NCBI RefSeq assembly: GCF_009730915.1
Contig: NC_052472.1
Span: 19,312,382-19,376,381, forward strand
DNA: 64,000 nt
Direction: 5' to 3'
DNA from: Dioscorea cayenensis subsp. rotundata
Lineage: Eukaryota > Streptophyta > Magnoliopsida > Dioscoreales > Dioscoreaceae
The translations under genes and the position numbers were made by a program. Below the pieces are notes generated by a model, which made no database searches, had not been told where the DNA came from, and saw only the letters and a list, made by a program, of their open reading frames with translations. Shown piece after piece: positions 1-12,505 of the stretch. The number at the start of each line of letters is the position of its first letter. The stretch's first letter is position 1.

Positions 1-212
1 TTCAAATTTATGGTTTTTTTAATTTAATAAAAATTTCATAATTATTTAGATATTATATTTAAATGCATCTTTCTTGTGATTTAAGAACTAAATTTAACCT
101 ACTTTGACTTTATACATTAAAATGAATGCATAGGTGTGATTCAAGATAAAAATAAAAGTATACCTTTACTAATTTATTAAATAGGTGTTTTAATTACTAC
201 TTCATAAGATTG
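1..212. other. AT-rich flank, no gene seen
   Basis: This is AT-rich sequence lying before the copia target-site duplication. I see no coding potential, RNA gene or repeat structure in it. Confidence 0.6.
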
Positions 213-217
213 AAGCT

Positions 218-557
218 TGTTGAGATGACTTGAATTCGATTGTGATGGTGACCCTATCCGAATTATGACTCGACCCTAAATTAGAAAATTCAATGAAAAC
301 ATGTGGTGCGCTTTTGGCTTGGGCCTGCCCAACTGACTGATCCACTGTGGGTTATATTATTTTATTTTATTTTAATTCATATATATATGGTTTTTTCTGT
401 ATCATCTGTATTTGGTTTTTTCCCTCGAAAAAGAAGAATAAGAAATCTCTATCTCCCTGCCCGTGGAAGCAGGTCACATCGACCGAACCATGTAAATCTT
501 TGTGTGTTAATATTTTTCCTTTGCTTTCCTCATATTATTGTTGTGCTTGGCATATCA
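218..557 (+). repeat. 5' LTR of the copia element
   Basis: This 340-bp LTR starts TGTTGAGATGACTTG and ends CATATCA. It aligns along its whole length with 7986-8348, with scattered substitutions and an extra stretch of about 20 bp in the 3' copy near 8040. The primer-binding site follows directly. Confidence 0.88.
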
Positions 558-559
558 AG

Positions 560-571
560 TGGTATCAAAGC
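560..571 (+). promoter_or_regulatory. Primer-binding site for initiator tRNA-Met
   Basis: The sequence tggtatcaaagc differs by one base from the canonical plant copia site TGGTATCAGAGC and lies two bases after the 5' LTR. This is where minus-strand DNA synthesis would be primed. Confidence 0.85.
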
Positions 572-623
572 AAGGTCCCTTGAATTCAACTTCGAATTTA
601 GGGTTAATGGGTTTATCGAAAGG

Positions 624-3563
624 ATGGCCTCTCATAAATTCAAATTTGAGAAGTTCAATGGATTGAATGATTTCACTCTGTGGAAGATCAAGATAAAGGT
701 GATCCTGGTTCAGCAGGGATGTATAGCAAAGTTGGAAGGAGAAGGAAAATTACCAATAGAGTTGAAGGTGAAAGAGAAGGTTGAGATTCTGGCAAAGGCG
801 CATATCACTATTCTTTTAACTTTAACTAATGAAGTCCTGTGAAAGGTGATTAATGAAATGACTGTAACAGGATTATCGAAGAAGCTGGAAAGCAAGTTTC
901 AAAAAAAATCCCTAACCAACCGGTTATATCAAAAGCAGCATTGTATACCTTGCAGATGACAAAGAATATGCAGGTGAAAGATCATCTTGACAATTTTAAC
1001 TGGATTATTCTAGATCTACAAGGTGTTAGTGTTAAAATTGATAATGAGGATCAAGGTATCATCCTCTTATGTTCCTTGCCAAATTCATATGAGAATTTTG
1101 TTGATACTATGTTGTATGGTAAAGACAGCATTTCTGTTAGCGATGTGAAGGATGCCATGCAGTCTAAAGAATTGAAGCGGAAGGTTTCTAGTTCGAAAGA
1201 AGATGGTGCAGAAGCGGGTTTGATTGTTAGCAGAGGCAAAATTAAGGAAAGGGATGGTAGGAGTAGGGGAAAATCACGTTCCAAATCGAGACATGGAGGA
1301 TTACGTTATTTTTTTTGTAAAGAAAAAAGTCACTTTAGAAATGATTGCCCACAGAGGAAGAAGGGAAATGAGAATAAAGAATCAAGTAGTAATGCCAGTA
1401 CATCTGTAGTGCAAAAAGAAGTTACAGTGATGCAAGATAATGATGATGTAGTAGTGGATAGTTCTGATGAAGGTGTGGGCAGTGATATTTTGACTGTCAG
1501 TATTTCAGGTTCTACAAATACTTGGGTCTTGGACACTAGAGCATCTTATTATATGACATTCTCAAAAGAATTATTCACTTCTTTCAAGGAATGGAAGGAC
1601 GGTGTGCACTTGGGGGATGATGAGGAGCTTAATGTTGAAGGCAGTGGTTCTATGTAGATTAAGATATATGATGGAATAGTCAGAACATTTGATACATGGT
1701 ATGTTCCTGGTTTGCACAAGAACTTGATTGCTATTAGTACTCCAGCAAAAACAAAGGTATAGTTTCTCTGATGAAAATGAGCACTTAAGAGTTTCTAAGG
1801 GTACTCTGGTAGTCATGAAAGGTAAATTACAACATGGTATTTACTTATTGATGGGTAGTTCAGTGATGGGAACAGTGGATATATCTCGTTCCTTGGAGCA
1901 ACATGATGATACGATAGAATTATGGTATCACAGATTGGGTCACATGAATGAGAAGGGGCTTGCAGTGCTAAACAAACAAGGATTGTTTTATGGTGCAGAA
2001 ATTAGGAAACTAAAATTTTGTGAGGCTTGTGTAATGGGGAAGCAGTACAAGGTGAAATTCAGTTCTGGAAAGCACACTTCAACTAGTATTCTTGATTATA
2101 TTCAATCAGATTTGTAGGGTCCCTCTCCAGTTGAGTCTCATGGCAGATGTAGGTACTTCGTTACCTTTATTGATGATTATTCTAGAAAGGTCTATGTATA
2201 TTTTTTGAGATCAAAGGATGAGGTGTTTGAGCGGTTCAAGTAGTGGAAGACTATGGCTGAAAAGCAGATAGGAAAACAAGTCAAGACACTGAGAATAGAT
2301 AATGGCTTGAAATTTTGTAATACACCATTTAATGAGATTTACAAAAAAGAAGGTATAGTGAGGCACCACACTGTATGATATATACCACAATAGAATGGAG
2401 TTATTGAACGCATGAACCAAACACTCTTATAGCATGCTCGATGCATGCAATTAAGTGCTGGCCTCTATAAGCAATTTTGGGATGAAGTAGTTAACACTGC
2501 TTGTTATCTGGTGAATAGATCTCCATCAACTGTAATTGATTTGAAGACTCCTCAAGAGGTATGGTCCGATAAACCCTCTGATTATTCTAGCCTCTATATA
2601 TTTGGTTACCTTGCTTATGCTCATGTGAATGATGGTAAACTTGAGCCAAGGCAATGAAATGTATATTTCTAGGGTATGTTGCTGGAGTTAAGGGATATAG
2701 ATTATGGTGTACTGAAAAAGATAGAACTCAAAAATTTATTATTGGCAAAGATGTTAATTTTGATGAATCTGCTAACTCTATTGCTTATGTCTTGGCAATA
2801 GAAGAACATATTGATTCTGATAAACTAAGGTTATATAAAGAGGCATTGCAGAGTAGAGAAGCATCAGAATGGCTGATTGCCATGAATGAGGAGATACAGT
2901 CTCTAGCAAAGAACAGAACCTGGGAACTAGTTCTAATACCAAAGGGTGTAAAACAAGTGGGATACAAATGGGTATTCAAGAAGAAAGAAGGGATTCCTAG
3001 AGTTGAGTCAGCAAGGTTCAAAGCAAGGCTTGTGCCAAAGGGTTTCTCACAGAAGGAGGGAATTAATTATCATGAAGTATTCTCACCAGTTGTAAAGCAC
3101 AAAACAATGTGAGTTCTTCTAGCCATTGTAAGTGCTTTTAATTTGGAGTTAGAATAGCTTGATGTCAAAACAACTTTTTTATATGGGAATCTAGAGGTAC
3201 ATACTTATATGTCACAACCAGAGGAATTTCTCATTTCTGGAAAGGAAGACCTTGTATGTTTCGTTTGAAAAGATCTCGTATGGATTAAGTAGTCTCCGAG
3301 ACGAGTGGTATAAAAAGGTTTGATGCATTCATGGTTTCTCATGATTTTTGTGCTTAATGAGTATGATAATTGTGTTTACTCTAGAAAGGTTCTAGATGGT
3401 TCCTTTATATATCTGTTTCTATACGTGGATGACATGTTGATTCTAGCTAAGGATAAAGCTGAAATTGACAGTTTAAAGGCATTGTTTTGAAATGAAGAAT
3501 TTTGGTGTAGCCAAAGAGATGTTGGGTATGGAGATTTGGAGAGACATGAAAGCAGGATTGTTA
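624..3563 (+). pseudogene. Copia gag-pol, first part (gag to reverse transcriptase), broken
   Basis: The reading frame starts at ATG 624 with a gag N-terminus (MASHKFKFEKFNGLNDF). A CCHC zinc knuckle lies near 1300-1350, but its first Cys is Phe. The protease motif near 1525 reads DTRAS instead of DTGAS. The pre-integrase motif WYHRLGHMNEKGL is at about 1922, followed by the integrase core (FIDDYSRKVYVYF near 2165) and the reverse transcriptase (WVFKKKEG near 2965, YVDDMLILA near 3422). In-frame stops and frameshifts occur throughout, for example at 841, 1655, 2115, 2240 and 3110. It would have encoded the polyprotein that copies and integrates the element. It cannot do so now. The coding sequence resumes at 7094 on the far side of the CACTA insertion. 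Confidence 0.9.
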
Positions 3564-4251
3564 CACTACAAGAAATTTGACTATTCTCTACATTGTTTAT
3601 AGCTACATAGTAAATTTCGATGAGTTAAATATGTTGTATTGTCTATGATTTATATATTTCGTAGGGCAAAAACAAACATTCTCGAGCCGCCAAAGGTTTT
3701 CCTATCCGCTGGGAAGACGAAGGCCTCACGAATGATTTCGAGTAACTACGTGTAGGTAAAACAAAGATTTTTGTCTCACGAAATAGATCGTGAGCTGAAA
3801 AAGTTCTTCTAGTTTTCACCACTTAATTGTAAAACGTAGCTAAAATGTTTTCATTTGTAACACATACCAACAAATTATATATTTATCTACAACAAAAAGC
3901 GTAGGAACAATAACACTTTCAGAGGGAAATAAAAATGCTTTGAGGTACCAAACAATTCCAAACACTAGAAAACCAAATACTACGAATTATTTCTAATTGC
4001 TACAATGCAGGTAAAAATGGATTATTATGTCTATGAAACATATCATAGAGAATAGGAATTTAAATTTTGGCTAAGAATCGTACAAAAATAGCTAAAAAGC
4101 ATGATTTTATTTTCGTGCTCATGAAATAAATCCTAAAGAAGAGGGTTTAATTTTGGTTACAAAATGTGAAAATATAGCTAAAAAGTCATATTTTTAATCT
4201 ATCTACATACAACTAATTTAACATATTTGACTATAATTTTAATATGTACAA

Positions 4252-4307
<56 letters not shown>

Positions 4308-7093
4308 CAGGTACCTGCATTTTATATAGGTCTGGTTTGGACTAAGTTGGTTCTAGTATAGTTGCTGATTTTGGGATGGTGTTTGAGAAAAAATTGTAAT
4401 ATTGAATTTGTATTTTTTAATTGGTTATAATTATTAGATATAATTATTATTTTAAAATATTATTTCTTTATAATTTATTTAATATATATTATTTTTATTT
4501 ATTTTTATTTTATTATTATATATATTATATATTTATATAAATAGGCCTCATGCGATCTTCTTACAGGCTATATAACAATAATCTTTCTTCAGTTCTTCTT
4601 GATGCATATCTCTAAGTCAAAAATAGTTTCAATCTTATTGGTGGGGTCATTAATTCGATGAGCTTTTGGTCAAGTGAAATAAAAGATCATGAACCTTCAT
4701 TATTAGGTTCGAATACAAATATCACACACAAGAAAATCCATAGCGGAATTCTTTGCATAGCGATCGGTGTAGGTGCCCCTAGCATTATTGATTCTGGGAC
4801 TAGTCCCTCACGTGGTCTTCGTTCAGTCAGAAGGTTTTATATAAATTTTTTTCTTTGGTTCTTGACAGTGCTTTTAGGTTTTGCAATCCCGAGAGTAGTA
4901 TTCTTGGTGGCCTTCAGTCCGTATTAATTAGAAGGACAATGCAGCAAAGATGCATGATGAATTTCATGTGTTCATTTGTTTAATAAGTATATATATATGA
5001 GTGAGGTCTTGTTCTATTCATGAATATATGTTGAAACTCTTTGGGTTGGAAGACGGTAGACTTGTCTAAGACTATCTCCTAATAGGTAACAATTTTGCTG
5101 AATCATATATATATATATATATATATGACACATATTGTAAAATAACAAGCGATGAGAGTAGAGATTGTCAACTATCTATCTCAAATGTTTATTCTCATAA
5201 TCCAAAATGGTGATATATTATGTATTACATAGTTATAGCATTATGTATAATACAAATGTTATATATTGAATTATAAAGATGTCAATTTAAGCACACTCCA
5301 TGGTATTATCTTAAATACAAAACTGTGCATTTTCATTTTGTTGTATATGAACTTTTGGCCAGAAATGTGCACCTAATGAATTATAATTTAGATATTGCCC
5401 CAATTATGTTTTGAAGTTAATTTATTACGGATCTTTTCAACACAAATGAGTTGTAGGTTCAATTTGGGTTAGAAAATAAATATTAATTGATTACCAAAAC
5501 ATCAATAAAATTACATTTGTTTTCTTTCCTAATGTACAACAATTTAATTACTACATTTTTCTCATTGCCAATTTATCTAACGAAAAGTTAGGAGTAGTAT
5601 CACATGATTTTTTATACCCTGAATCGGTGGCTCTAAAGCTGGAATTTGTATCTGTTTTCTTTTGAGTGCCTTTTGAGCAAAGAAGTTTAAGTACTTCAAT
5701 GGTAGCATAAAATGATTGCCTTGCAATGTGATACCGCTGAGACTCTTACTGATACACAGAATACAATTGTGTTGAATTTTAATGAGTATTGTACATGATT
5801 CTTACTACATTATGCATCTAAAGATATTAATCGATAGCAAGGTGCTTTTCTTAATATGTAATATTGAGAGTTATTAGAGTCAAGGATAATTGATACCATA
5901 TTATAAATTCTTTTGAGGAATGAAGATATTATTTTGTTTTATTTGAAAGCTTTCACTGGTAAGATTTTTCTTGATCTGATAATTAGTTTGAGTACACACT
6001 GGTTTACAAGATTGTGGTATGAAACAGTGAAATCATCAAGGTTATAACATTATATGATTATATTTCTATTTACGATGATCCGACCAATAGGTTTTGTTGA
6101 CATTTTTTATTTATCGTGTAGTGGAGATGAACAAAGGTGTGAATCACAGTTTAATCATTATATGGTTGCTACAATTTTTCAGGTTTTACTATTTTTTGGC
6201 ATTTACTTCTTTTGCTTGGATAAAGAAAGTTATTTTAAAGAACCGCTATTAGTATAAATTTATGATTTAGTTATTTTTTTTGTAAATAGTACTATGATAT
6301 ATATATGAATTTTTTTATGCTTTAATGCAGAAGTTAGTAAGTTTGACAAGAGGTGGGACGCGTATTCATATGAAGCGGTTTCATTTTACAAGGGGCAAAG
6401 ACACAACTTAGCATTGATACTTTGGTCTTTTTTGATGCTTTTTGTATTGGATTGTTAACTTAAGTTTCTAAGAATGATTGTAGACAAATGGATTTATATT
6501 GAACATTTATTCTTGGATTCAATGTTTGCAAATTAATAGCTGGAGATGAACCTTTTTAGATTCAACATGTATATTAACAATGAATTATTAAGGTACAATT
6601 TTGATATCCAGTCAATTCTAAGCATTGCCCTATGATTTGTTAAATAATGACTGCAAAAATAATTGTAACTAAAGCACATGATAAAATAGAATAAATTCAC
6701 TAACTTGAAAATCGTAGACAAAGCCCAAAACTCTCTGAAAATTATCATAAAATAAAAACAACAGGAACAAAAATTCACTATTCTCAACAAATTTTCCTTC
6801 AACTAAATTTCGTAGAAAATAAAGGACACCATTACCTACAATTTTGATACGTAGCCAACCATCTTTTTCCCTCTACACGATTTTTTAATTTAACACAGGC
6901 ATATTTACATTTCTCCGAGAATAACGTGAAGAAAATTCCAGTTCAGCTACGAAATAGGAAATCATGGTAAATGCCTACAGGCCGTTCTCACGTTTCGTTA
7001 TACGATTTTTATGGGTAATATGTTACCTACGATTGCTTTAATCTCTTTCCCTGAATGGTTACCGTAGACCAATTAGCCAAATTTATTGTGGTG
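3564..7093. mobile_element. Non-autonomous CACTA (En/Spm) DNA transposon nested in the copia reverse transcriptase
   Basis: The left end CACTACAAGAAATTTGACTA (from 3564) is the standard CACTA terminus. The right end (7071-7093) is its inverted copy with three mismatches and one indel. The subterminal 300-500 bp on both sides carry many copies of a CGTAG/CTACG motif in both orientations (for example 3655, 3745, 3833, 3898, 6812, 6847, 6953, 7026, 7063), as expected for transposase-binding repeats of this superfamily. The copia reading frame stops at the left end and resumes at the right end, which confirms the insertion. The 3-bp flanks (TTA and ACA) do not match. I found no transposase. The interior is AT-rich with a TA microsatellite, so mobility would depend on a transposase encoded elsewhere. 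Confidence 0.88.
4255..4307. repeat. (TA)n microsatellite
   Basis: This is an uninterrupted TA run of about 50 bp inside the CACTA element. Confidence 0.95.
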
Positions 7094-7985
7094 ACATATA
7101 TTTCTATAATGAAGTACGTTGAAAGTTGTTACAATCTTTCGCCATGGAACACTCAAAGTCGATTGGTACTCACGGCAGCGCACCAAATTTGATGCTAATT
7201 GACACCTAAGATACAAATTATGATGGATTACATGGGTAGAAGTCTATTCGAATAATGTTGACACGGTATACTTCAGAATGGTATATAGTAGGCCAAATTT
7301 GCTTGTGCAGTTAGTGCAGTAAATGGAGTTTATAAAGTAATCCCAGAGAGGAAGCTCATTTAGGAAGTAGATTCAAATAGATTATAACTTGATATATCTG
7401 AACTGTACAGTGATATTTTCTTGGTTTTATGATACTGATATGGTTGTACTGGTGGTCTTGTTGACTTATACATAAGATTCTGACTATGGTGGAGACCTTG
7501 GCCAAGATGAGATCTCTGACTTCTATATATTTACCCTATTTGGGTGTACAATTATAGTTAGAAAGCAACACTGGTCTATAGTTGTTTATCTACCAGTACA
7601 AACTGAATACGTATCATTGACAGAAGGAATTAAAAGGCATATGAACCTTGGTCTCTTGTTGATAGATTGAAGCAGATATTACAGAAACTCAATTGTTATT
7701 ATGATAGTCATGAGCCATTAGGGTTGGTGAAGATCCCAATATCTTGGTTGAAGATCAAAGCACGATGTCAGGTTGAACTTTCTTCAGGATGTTGAAGAAT
7801 AAATGGCTCTCTTGGAAAATGACTAACAGTCAGCAGATATGTGCGAAAATAACTTATCTACAGGAAAAGTTTCAAAGCATAGCCTGTACTTGGTGAATAT
7901 CCACTTTGGCGTGAGCCCTTCAGAATGGATGGCAGGAGATGTTCTTGGTTCTTGACCATAGGAAAAATTCAAGTCAGTGGAGATT
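7094..7985 (+). pseudogene. Copia pol, second part (end of reverse transcriptase and RNase H), broken
   Basis: Copia coding resumes after the CACTA element. The region near 7100-7200 corresponds to the connection segment that precedes the conserved MVCTRPD block, which survives as MVYSRPN near 7280. RNase H remnants follow, including TEYVSLTEGIK near 7600. Numerous stops break the frame. The last bases before the 3' LTR (ending gtggagatt) occupy the polypurine-tract position. Confidence 0.82.
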
Positions 7986-8348
7986 TGTTGAGATGCCTTG
8001 AATTTGATTGTGATGGTGACCCTATACCAATTATGACTCAATCCAAATTGAGGTAGTTTAACCCTAAATTAGAAATTTCAATGAAGATCTATGTTGTGCT
8101 TTTGGCTTGGGCCTGCTCAACGAGCCCCAGCCATTAATAGGTTATATTATATTATTTTATTTTATTTTAATTCGGATATATACTAGGAACATCATCTGTG
8201 TTTGGTTTTCCCCCTCAAAGAGAAGAATGAAATCTCTATCTCCCTGCACCTGTGGACGTAGAGTCACATCAGTTAGAAGAACGTAAATCTCTATGTGCTA
8301 TTGTTTTCCTTTGTTTTCCTCCATATTGTGCCATTGTGTTTGGCATCA
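7986..8348 (+). repeat. 3' LTR of the copia element
   Basis: This 363-bp LTR begins TGTTGAGATGCC and ends CATCA, followed at once by the AAGCT target duplication. It is diverged from the 5' LTR. Confidence 0.88.
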
Positions 8349-8574
8349 AAGCTAGTTATGGATTTTAGCCTTCTATATGTTTTGGTGTGCGTTTATTTTA
8401 ATAATCAGCATATCAATACAGTATTTTTAATTACTAGTTTGCTGTATTGGGCATAAATTATCAATAAATTTTGATTTGAAAGAATGTGAGCCCTAGGCTT
8501 GGGCTCAGAATGATATCTTGGATGAAATCAGGCAAAGCACCAAGTCAATGTAAATTGAAGTTGAAATCATTGGT

Positions 8575-8712
8575 AATTTTTATTTTTTGACAATGTGGAC
8601 AACCAACCAAACACAAACACGCTTTTATTGCTTCTTCCTCATCTATATTTCTGGGAGAAAGTTGACATTTGACCCCCTATAAGGCAAGTGCTCTTGACCA
8701 CTAGGCTATTAC
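8575..8712 (-). repeat. Possible tRNA-derived SINE remnant
   Basis: Read on the minus strand, the segment near 8712-8680 contains agcctagtggtcaagagc, which resembles a Pol III A box of tRNA-derived SINEs. About 30 bases further on is a degraded B-box-like stretch. The call rests on motif resemblance only. I found no clear tail or target duplication. Confidence 0.35.
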
Positions 8713-8861
8713 AACTGTAACATTGATAAATTTCAAAATGAGGCTTAAGTTAACAATATTGAATCAAACTTTTTCATCTAGATCATCAGTAATTTAATTT
8801 AATTTATTTTTCTAATTAATGTGGAGTAGCCATGTCAAAGTATGGACGGACTTAAAAGGTG

Positions 8862-8954
8862 GCGTTTGGTTTATGATAATGTGAATATTACCGGGAATCT
8901 GAGTATGATATTCCTGTTCAGATTACCTGTTTAGTTACAACACAATACATGTGC
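8862..8954. other. Possible end of a DNA transposon running into the gap
   Basis: The stretch beginning ggcgtttggttt resembles the GGCGTTTGGTT-like termini common in plant MITEs. The rest is hidden by the N gap, so no partner terminus can be checked. Confidence 0.2.
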
Positions 8955-9954
8955 NNNNNNNNNNNNNNNNNNNNNNNNNNNNNNNNNNNNNNNNNNNNNN
9001 NNNNNNNNNNNNNNNNNNNNNNNNNNNNNNNNNNNNNNNNNNNNNNNNNNNNNNNNNNNNNNNNNNNNNNNNNNNNNNNNNNNNNNNNNNNNNNNNNNNN
9101 NNNNNNNNNNNNNNNNNNNNNNNNNNNNNNNNNNNNNNNNNNNNNNNNNNNNNNNNNNNNNNNNNNNNNNNNNNNNNNNNNNNNNNNNNNNNNNNNNNNN
9201 NNNNNNNNNNNNNNNNNNNNNNNNNNNNNNNNNNNNNNNNNNNNNNNNNNNNNNNNNNNNNNNNNNNNNNNNNNNNNNNNNNNNNNNNNNNNNNNNNNNN
9301 NNNNNNNNNNNNNNNNNNNNNNNNNNNNNNNNNNNNNNNNNNNNNNNNNNNNNNNNNNNNNNNNNNNNNNNNNNNNNNNNNNNNNNNNNNNNNNNNNNNN
9401 NNNNNNNNNNNNNNNNNNNNNNNNNNNNNNNNNNNNNNNNNNNNNNNNNNNNNNNNNNNNNNNNNNNNNNNNNNNNNNNNNNNNNNNNNNNNNNNNNNNN
9501 NNNNNNNNNNNNNNNNNNNNNNNNNNNNNNNNNNNNNNNNNNNNNNNNNNNNNNNNNNNNNNNNNNNNNNNNNNNNNNNNNNNNNNNNNNNNNNNNNNNN
9601 NNNNNNNNNNNNNNNNNNNNNNNNNNNNNNNNNNNNNNNNNNNNNNNNNNNNNNNNNNNNNNNNNNNNNNNNNNNNNNNNNNNNNNNNNNNNNNNNNNNN
9701 NNNNNNNNNNNNNNNNNNNNNNNNNNNNNNNNNNNNNNNNNNNNNNNNNNNNNNNNNNNNNNNNNNNNNNNNNNNNNNNNNNNNNNNNNNNNNNNNNNNN
9801 NNNNNNNNNNNNNNNNNNNNNNNNNNNNNNNNNNNNNNNNNNNNNNNNNNNNNNNNNNNNNNNNNNNNNNNNNNNNNNNNNNNNNNNNNNNNNNNNNNNN
9901 NNNNNNNNNNNNNNNNNNNNNNNNNNNNNNNNNNNNNNNNNNNNNNNNNNNNNN
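8955..9954. other. Assembly gap (1000 N)
   Basis: The run is exactly 1000 N, which indicates a fixed-size scaffold gap rather than a measured distance. Any open reading frame drawn through it is an artefact. Confidence 0.99.
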
Positions 9955-12505
9955 TATTATAAGGTGTTTATTATATTATCTGACAACCAAATTTTCTAGA
10001 GTGAGAATACAATTACGTAAGACCAACCGGCTAAATTGGTTGATTTTCCTGAGACAAGTGCCTTTCAAATTGTCTTGGTTTATGGGCAAAGGGTATCTCC
10101 GTAATTGAGAAATCCATAAAAGGATTAAACTATGAATTTTCCATTGGATGTCAAACACCAGAGTTTGTTATTTCTAGGCCCTTGAGAACCTAGGACCCTT
10201 CTATTAATCTTATCAATAATTACAGAAGTCAACCTGAGATTGAAGTAGGTGCGCTAGTTCTTGTATTGTCCCAAAGGGTTGTTGGGTTGTTGTGAACAAC
10301 TTAGGCCAAAGATACTTATGTGCACAATTGTTGATCCATCTATCCATTCATAATAGAGTGATAGTGCCGTCTTGAACTTGTGCTAAAATGCAAGATTCAA
10401 ATGTAGATATGCATTTCATAACTCCCTTCTAGAAGAACGACCTAGAAGTGTGGGTATCTTGATAATAATTAAATTGTCTCTTGCATCTAATTAATCTTTG
10501 GATTGTGTTTTGAATTAAGGAAAATAAAATTATTCAAAAAGAATTTATGAAAAATCTTTTATTTTTTAATTTTCAGATTATTTGACGTACCACACGCGTG
10601 CCCACAAAACCTAATGGTCATTGAATCATCCAGACATCCCAAACCTTTAGGTTGCTGATAATTTATTTTTATTTATTTGAAAATAAAAAATTATTTTATC
10701 ATGTAAGTTTTTTATTTTTTAATTTGTATTGGTAATTGAAACATGTGATTTTTTAATATGTATTATTAATTTTTTTTATTCACAAATTATAATTGGTAAA
10801 AGAGATATGCTATTGTTGCATATTTCATAAAAAAAACTACTAAAGGCCAATCATCCATCCCTAAAGTTGAAACTTCTTTCTCTAATCTTGAAACCTCATT
10901 ATCTATTCCCAACTTCAAAGCTCCAAGTTCCGATTCAATTTTAAATGATTCCAATAGTATGCAAGAGCATAAAGCACAACTTCAATGAATTAAATTAGTT
11001 TGTGTGAAAATTGAATATTAATTTTTTTTTCTTCGGCATCCCCTAAAAAAAAATTTTAGTGTTGCCCTTGCTAATCCTATGTATTTATGGAGGTAATAAT
11101 ATATATATTATATATATGCAGATACATATTTATATATATAAATTTTTTTATATATAACTTCTTCCAACCACCACATGCGTTCTCTATCAGGTGCAATCAA
11201 ATCAACCAACAATTTGCTAATTCCATGCCCTTTAGCTAAGCATATTTGGTATTTCTTCATCAGGCTTTAGGGAGGCAGGGGATTTACTCATTAAGGCTAT
11301 AACTTGAAATGTATGACTAGAAAAAAAAAAATGATCATTTTTTTAATGTTAAATTTTCTTTCGTGCTCTGTCATTGTCATAAAAATTATTTTTAAGTTTC
11401 TATCATGGTTCAATGCCACCTTGAAGCTAAAAGGACAAGACTAGCAGACTCAGTTACAATAGCAAAACATAACTTGCAGTTCCTTGATCACTATATTGAT
11501 CGACAGAGGTTTTAGCCCATGTTCCCTGAGTGCACCAGGTCTTGTTTCGGTTATTTTCCTTCTTTTTATTTTATTTTTAGTTTTCTGCTTGTACCTCATC
11601 TAAGATGTTATTCAATGTATTATATAATTATAGCCCAAATGACGCAAAATATTTGATATATATTTATGCATAAAATTAGTCAGTGGGCATCTTGATTTGA
11701 TAGCCACTCTATTTGGACAAATATAATAGCTGTCGGTCATATTAATTAATAAAACATAAAAAGGATCCTTCAATAAGAAAAAAGCATTCATGCCTCATTT
11801 ACTTGTATCAATTTATCTCCTTTTTATTTTAAAAAAATAAAACATCAACTGATATCTTTGTTATATTTATTTCTAGAAGTCCAAATCTAGTTAGTCTTTT
11901 TTAACAACTCTATTTACTTAATTTTTCTTAATTACGATGTCTATAATATTTCAAGTCAATTCATCCATTTCATTTAAAAATATAAAATGAAATAGAAGAT
12001 AAGATTTTTAGAAATAAATATTAAAACATAGTCTAGCAATCCATTGTTGACTAGATTCACAATGACATCAAAATATACCTCATCGAAAACAATAAAATTA
12101 TATAAATAAAGATTTGGATCTGGTAACTTTATTTTATTAAATAATATGAAATGAGTATAGATATTATCTCTGGCTACTTAATTAATGCTTTATATTAAAA
12201 TTAAACTAGAGTCATGAAAGAAGAATGGAGAGCTTTAAAGAAAAGAATAATAAGAAATTTTAAAAAAAAATCTCCATATAATTCAGACAATAAAATTTTG
12301 AAGATTATAATATTGTTCCTTTTATCATGTGTTAATCTTCTTCTTACCATTAATCTACGCAAATGTGTAGAAGAGAAAATCAACAATACAATCAATAAAC
12401 AAGAAAATCAACAATACAAGCAATGCAAACCAAACATTATTTCTAACAAAAATCTTGAAAACACTTACTATATAATTTTAGTAAGATTGTGGATAAATGA
12501 AATCA
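9955..12505. other. AT-rich intergenic DNA, no gene seen
   Basis: This 2.5-kb stretch downstream of the glycosyltransferase is AT-rich, with short homopolymers and TA repeats near 11100-11155. Short frames such as 12214-12522 have no recognisable content. The gene's 3' untranslated region must lie just below 12506, but I could not fix a poly(A) site. Confidence 0.55.

Larger units (their letters stand above)
218..8348 (+). mobile_element. Ty1/copia LTR retrotransposon (Tnt1/Tork type), degenerate and interrupted by a CACTA element
   Basis: Both LTRs begin TGTTGAGATG and end CA. The sequence AAGCT flanks the element on both sides (213-217 and 8349-8353), a perfect 5-bp target duplication, so the outer boundaries are original. 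A primer-binding site matching initiator tRNA-Met (tggtatcaaagc) begins at 560, two bases after the 5' LTR. The internal order is gag, protease, integrase, reverse transcriptase, RNase H, which defines copia. All domains carry stops or frameshifts, and a CACTA element splits the reverse transcriptase at 3564-7093. Without it the element would be about 4.6 kb, a normal copia size. The LTRs differ by many substitutions and a roughly 20-bp indel, so the insertion is not recent. Confidence 0.93.

Noticed and set aside
8949..10108. Long open frames across the N run
   Set aside because: They consist of unknown residues through the 1000-N gap and have no sequence content.
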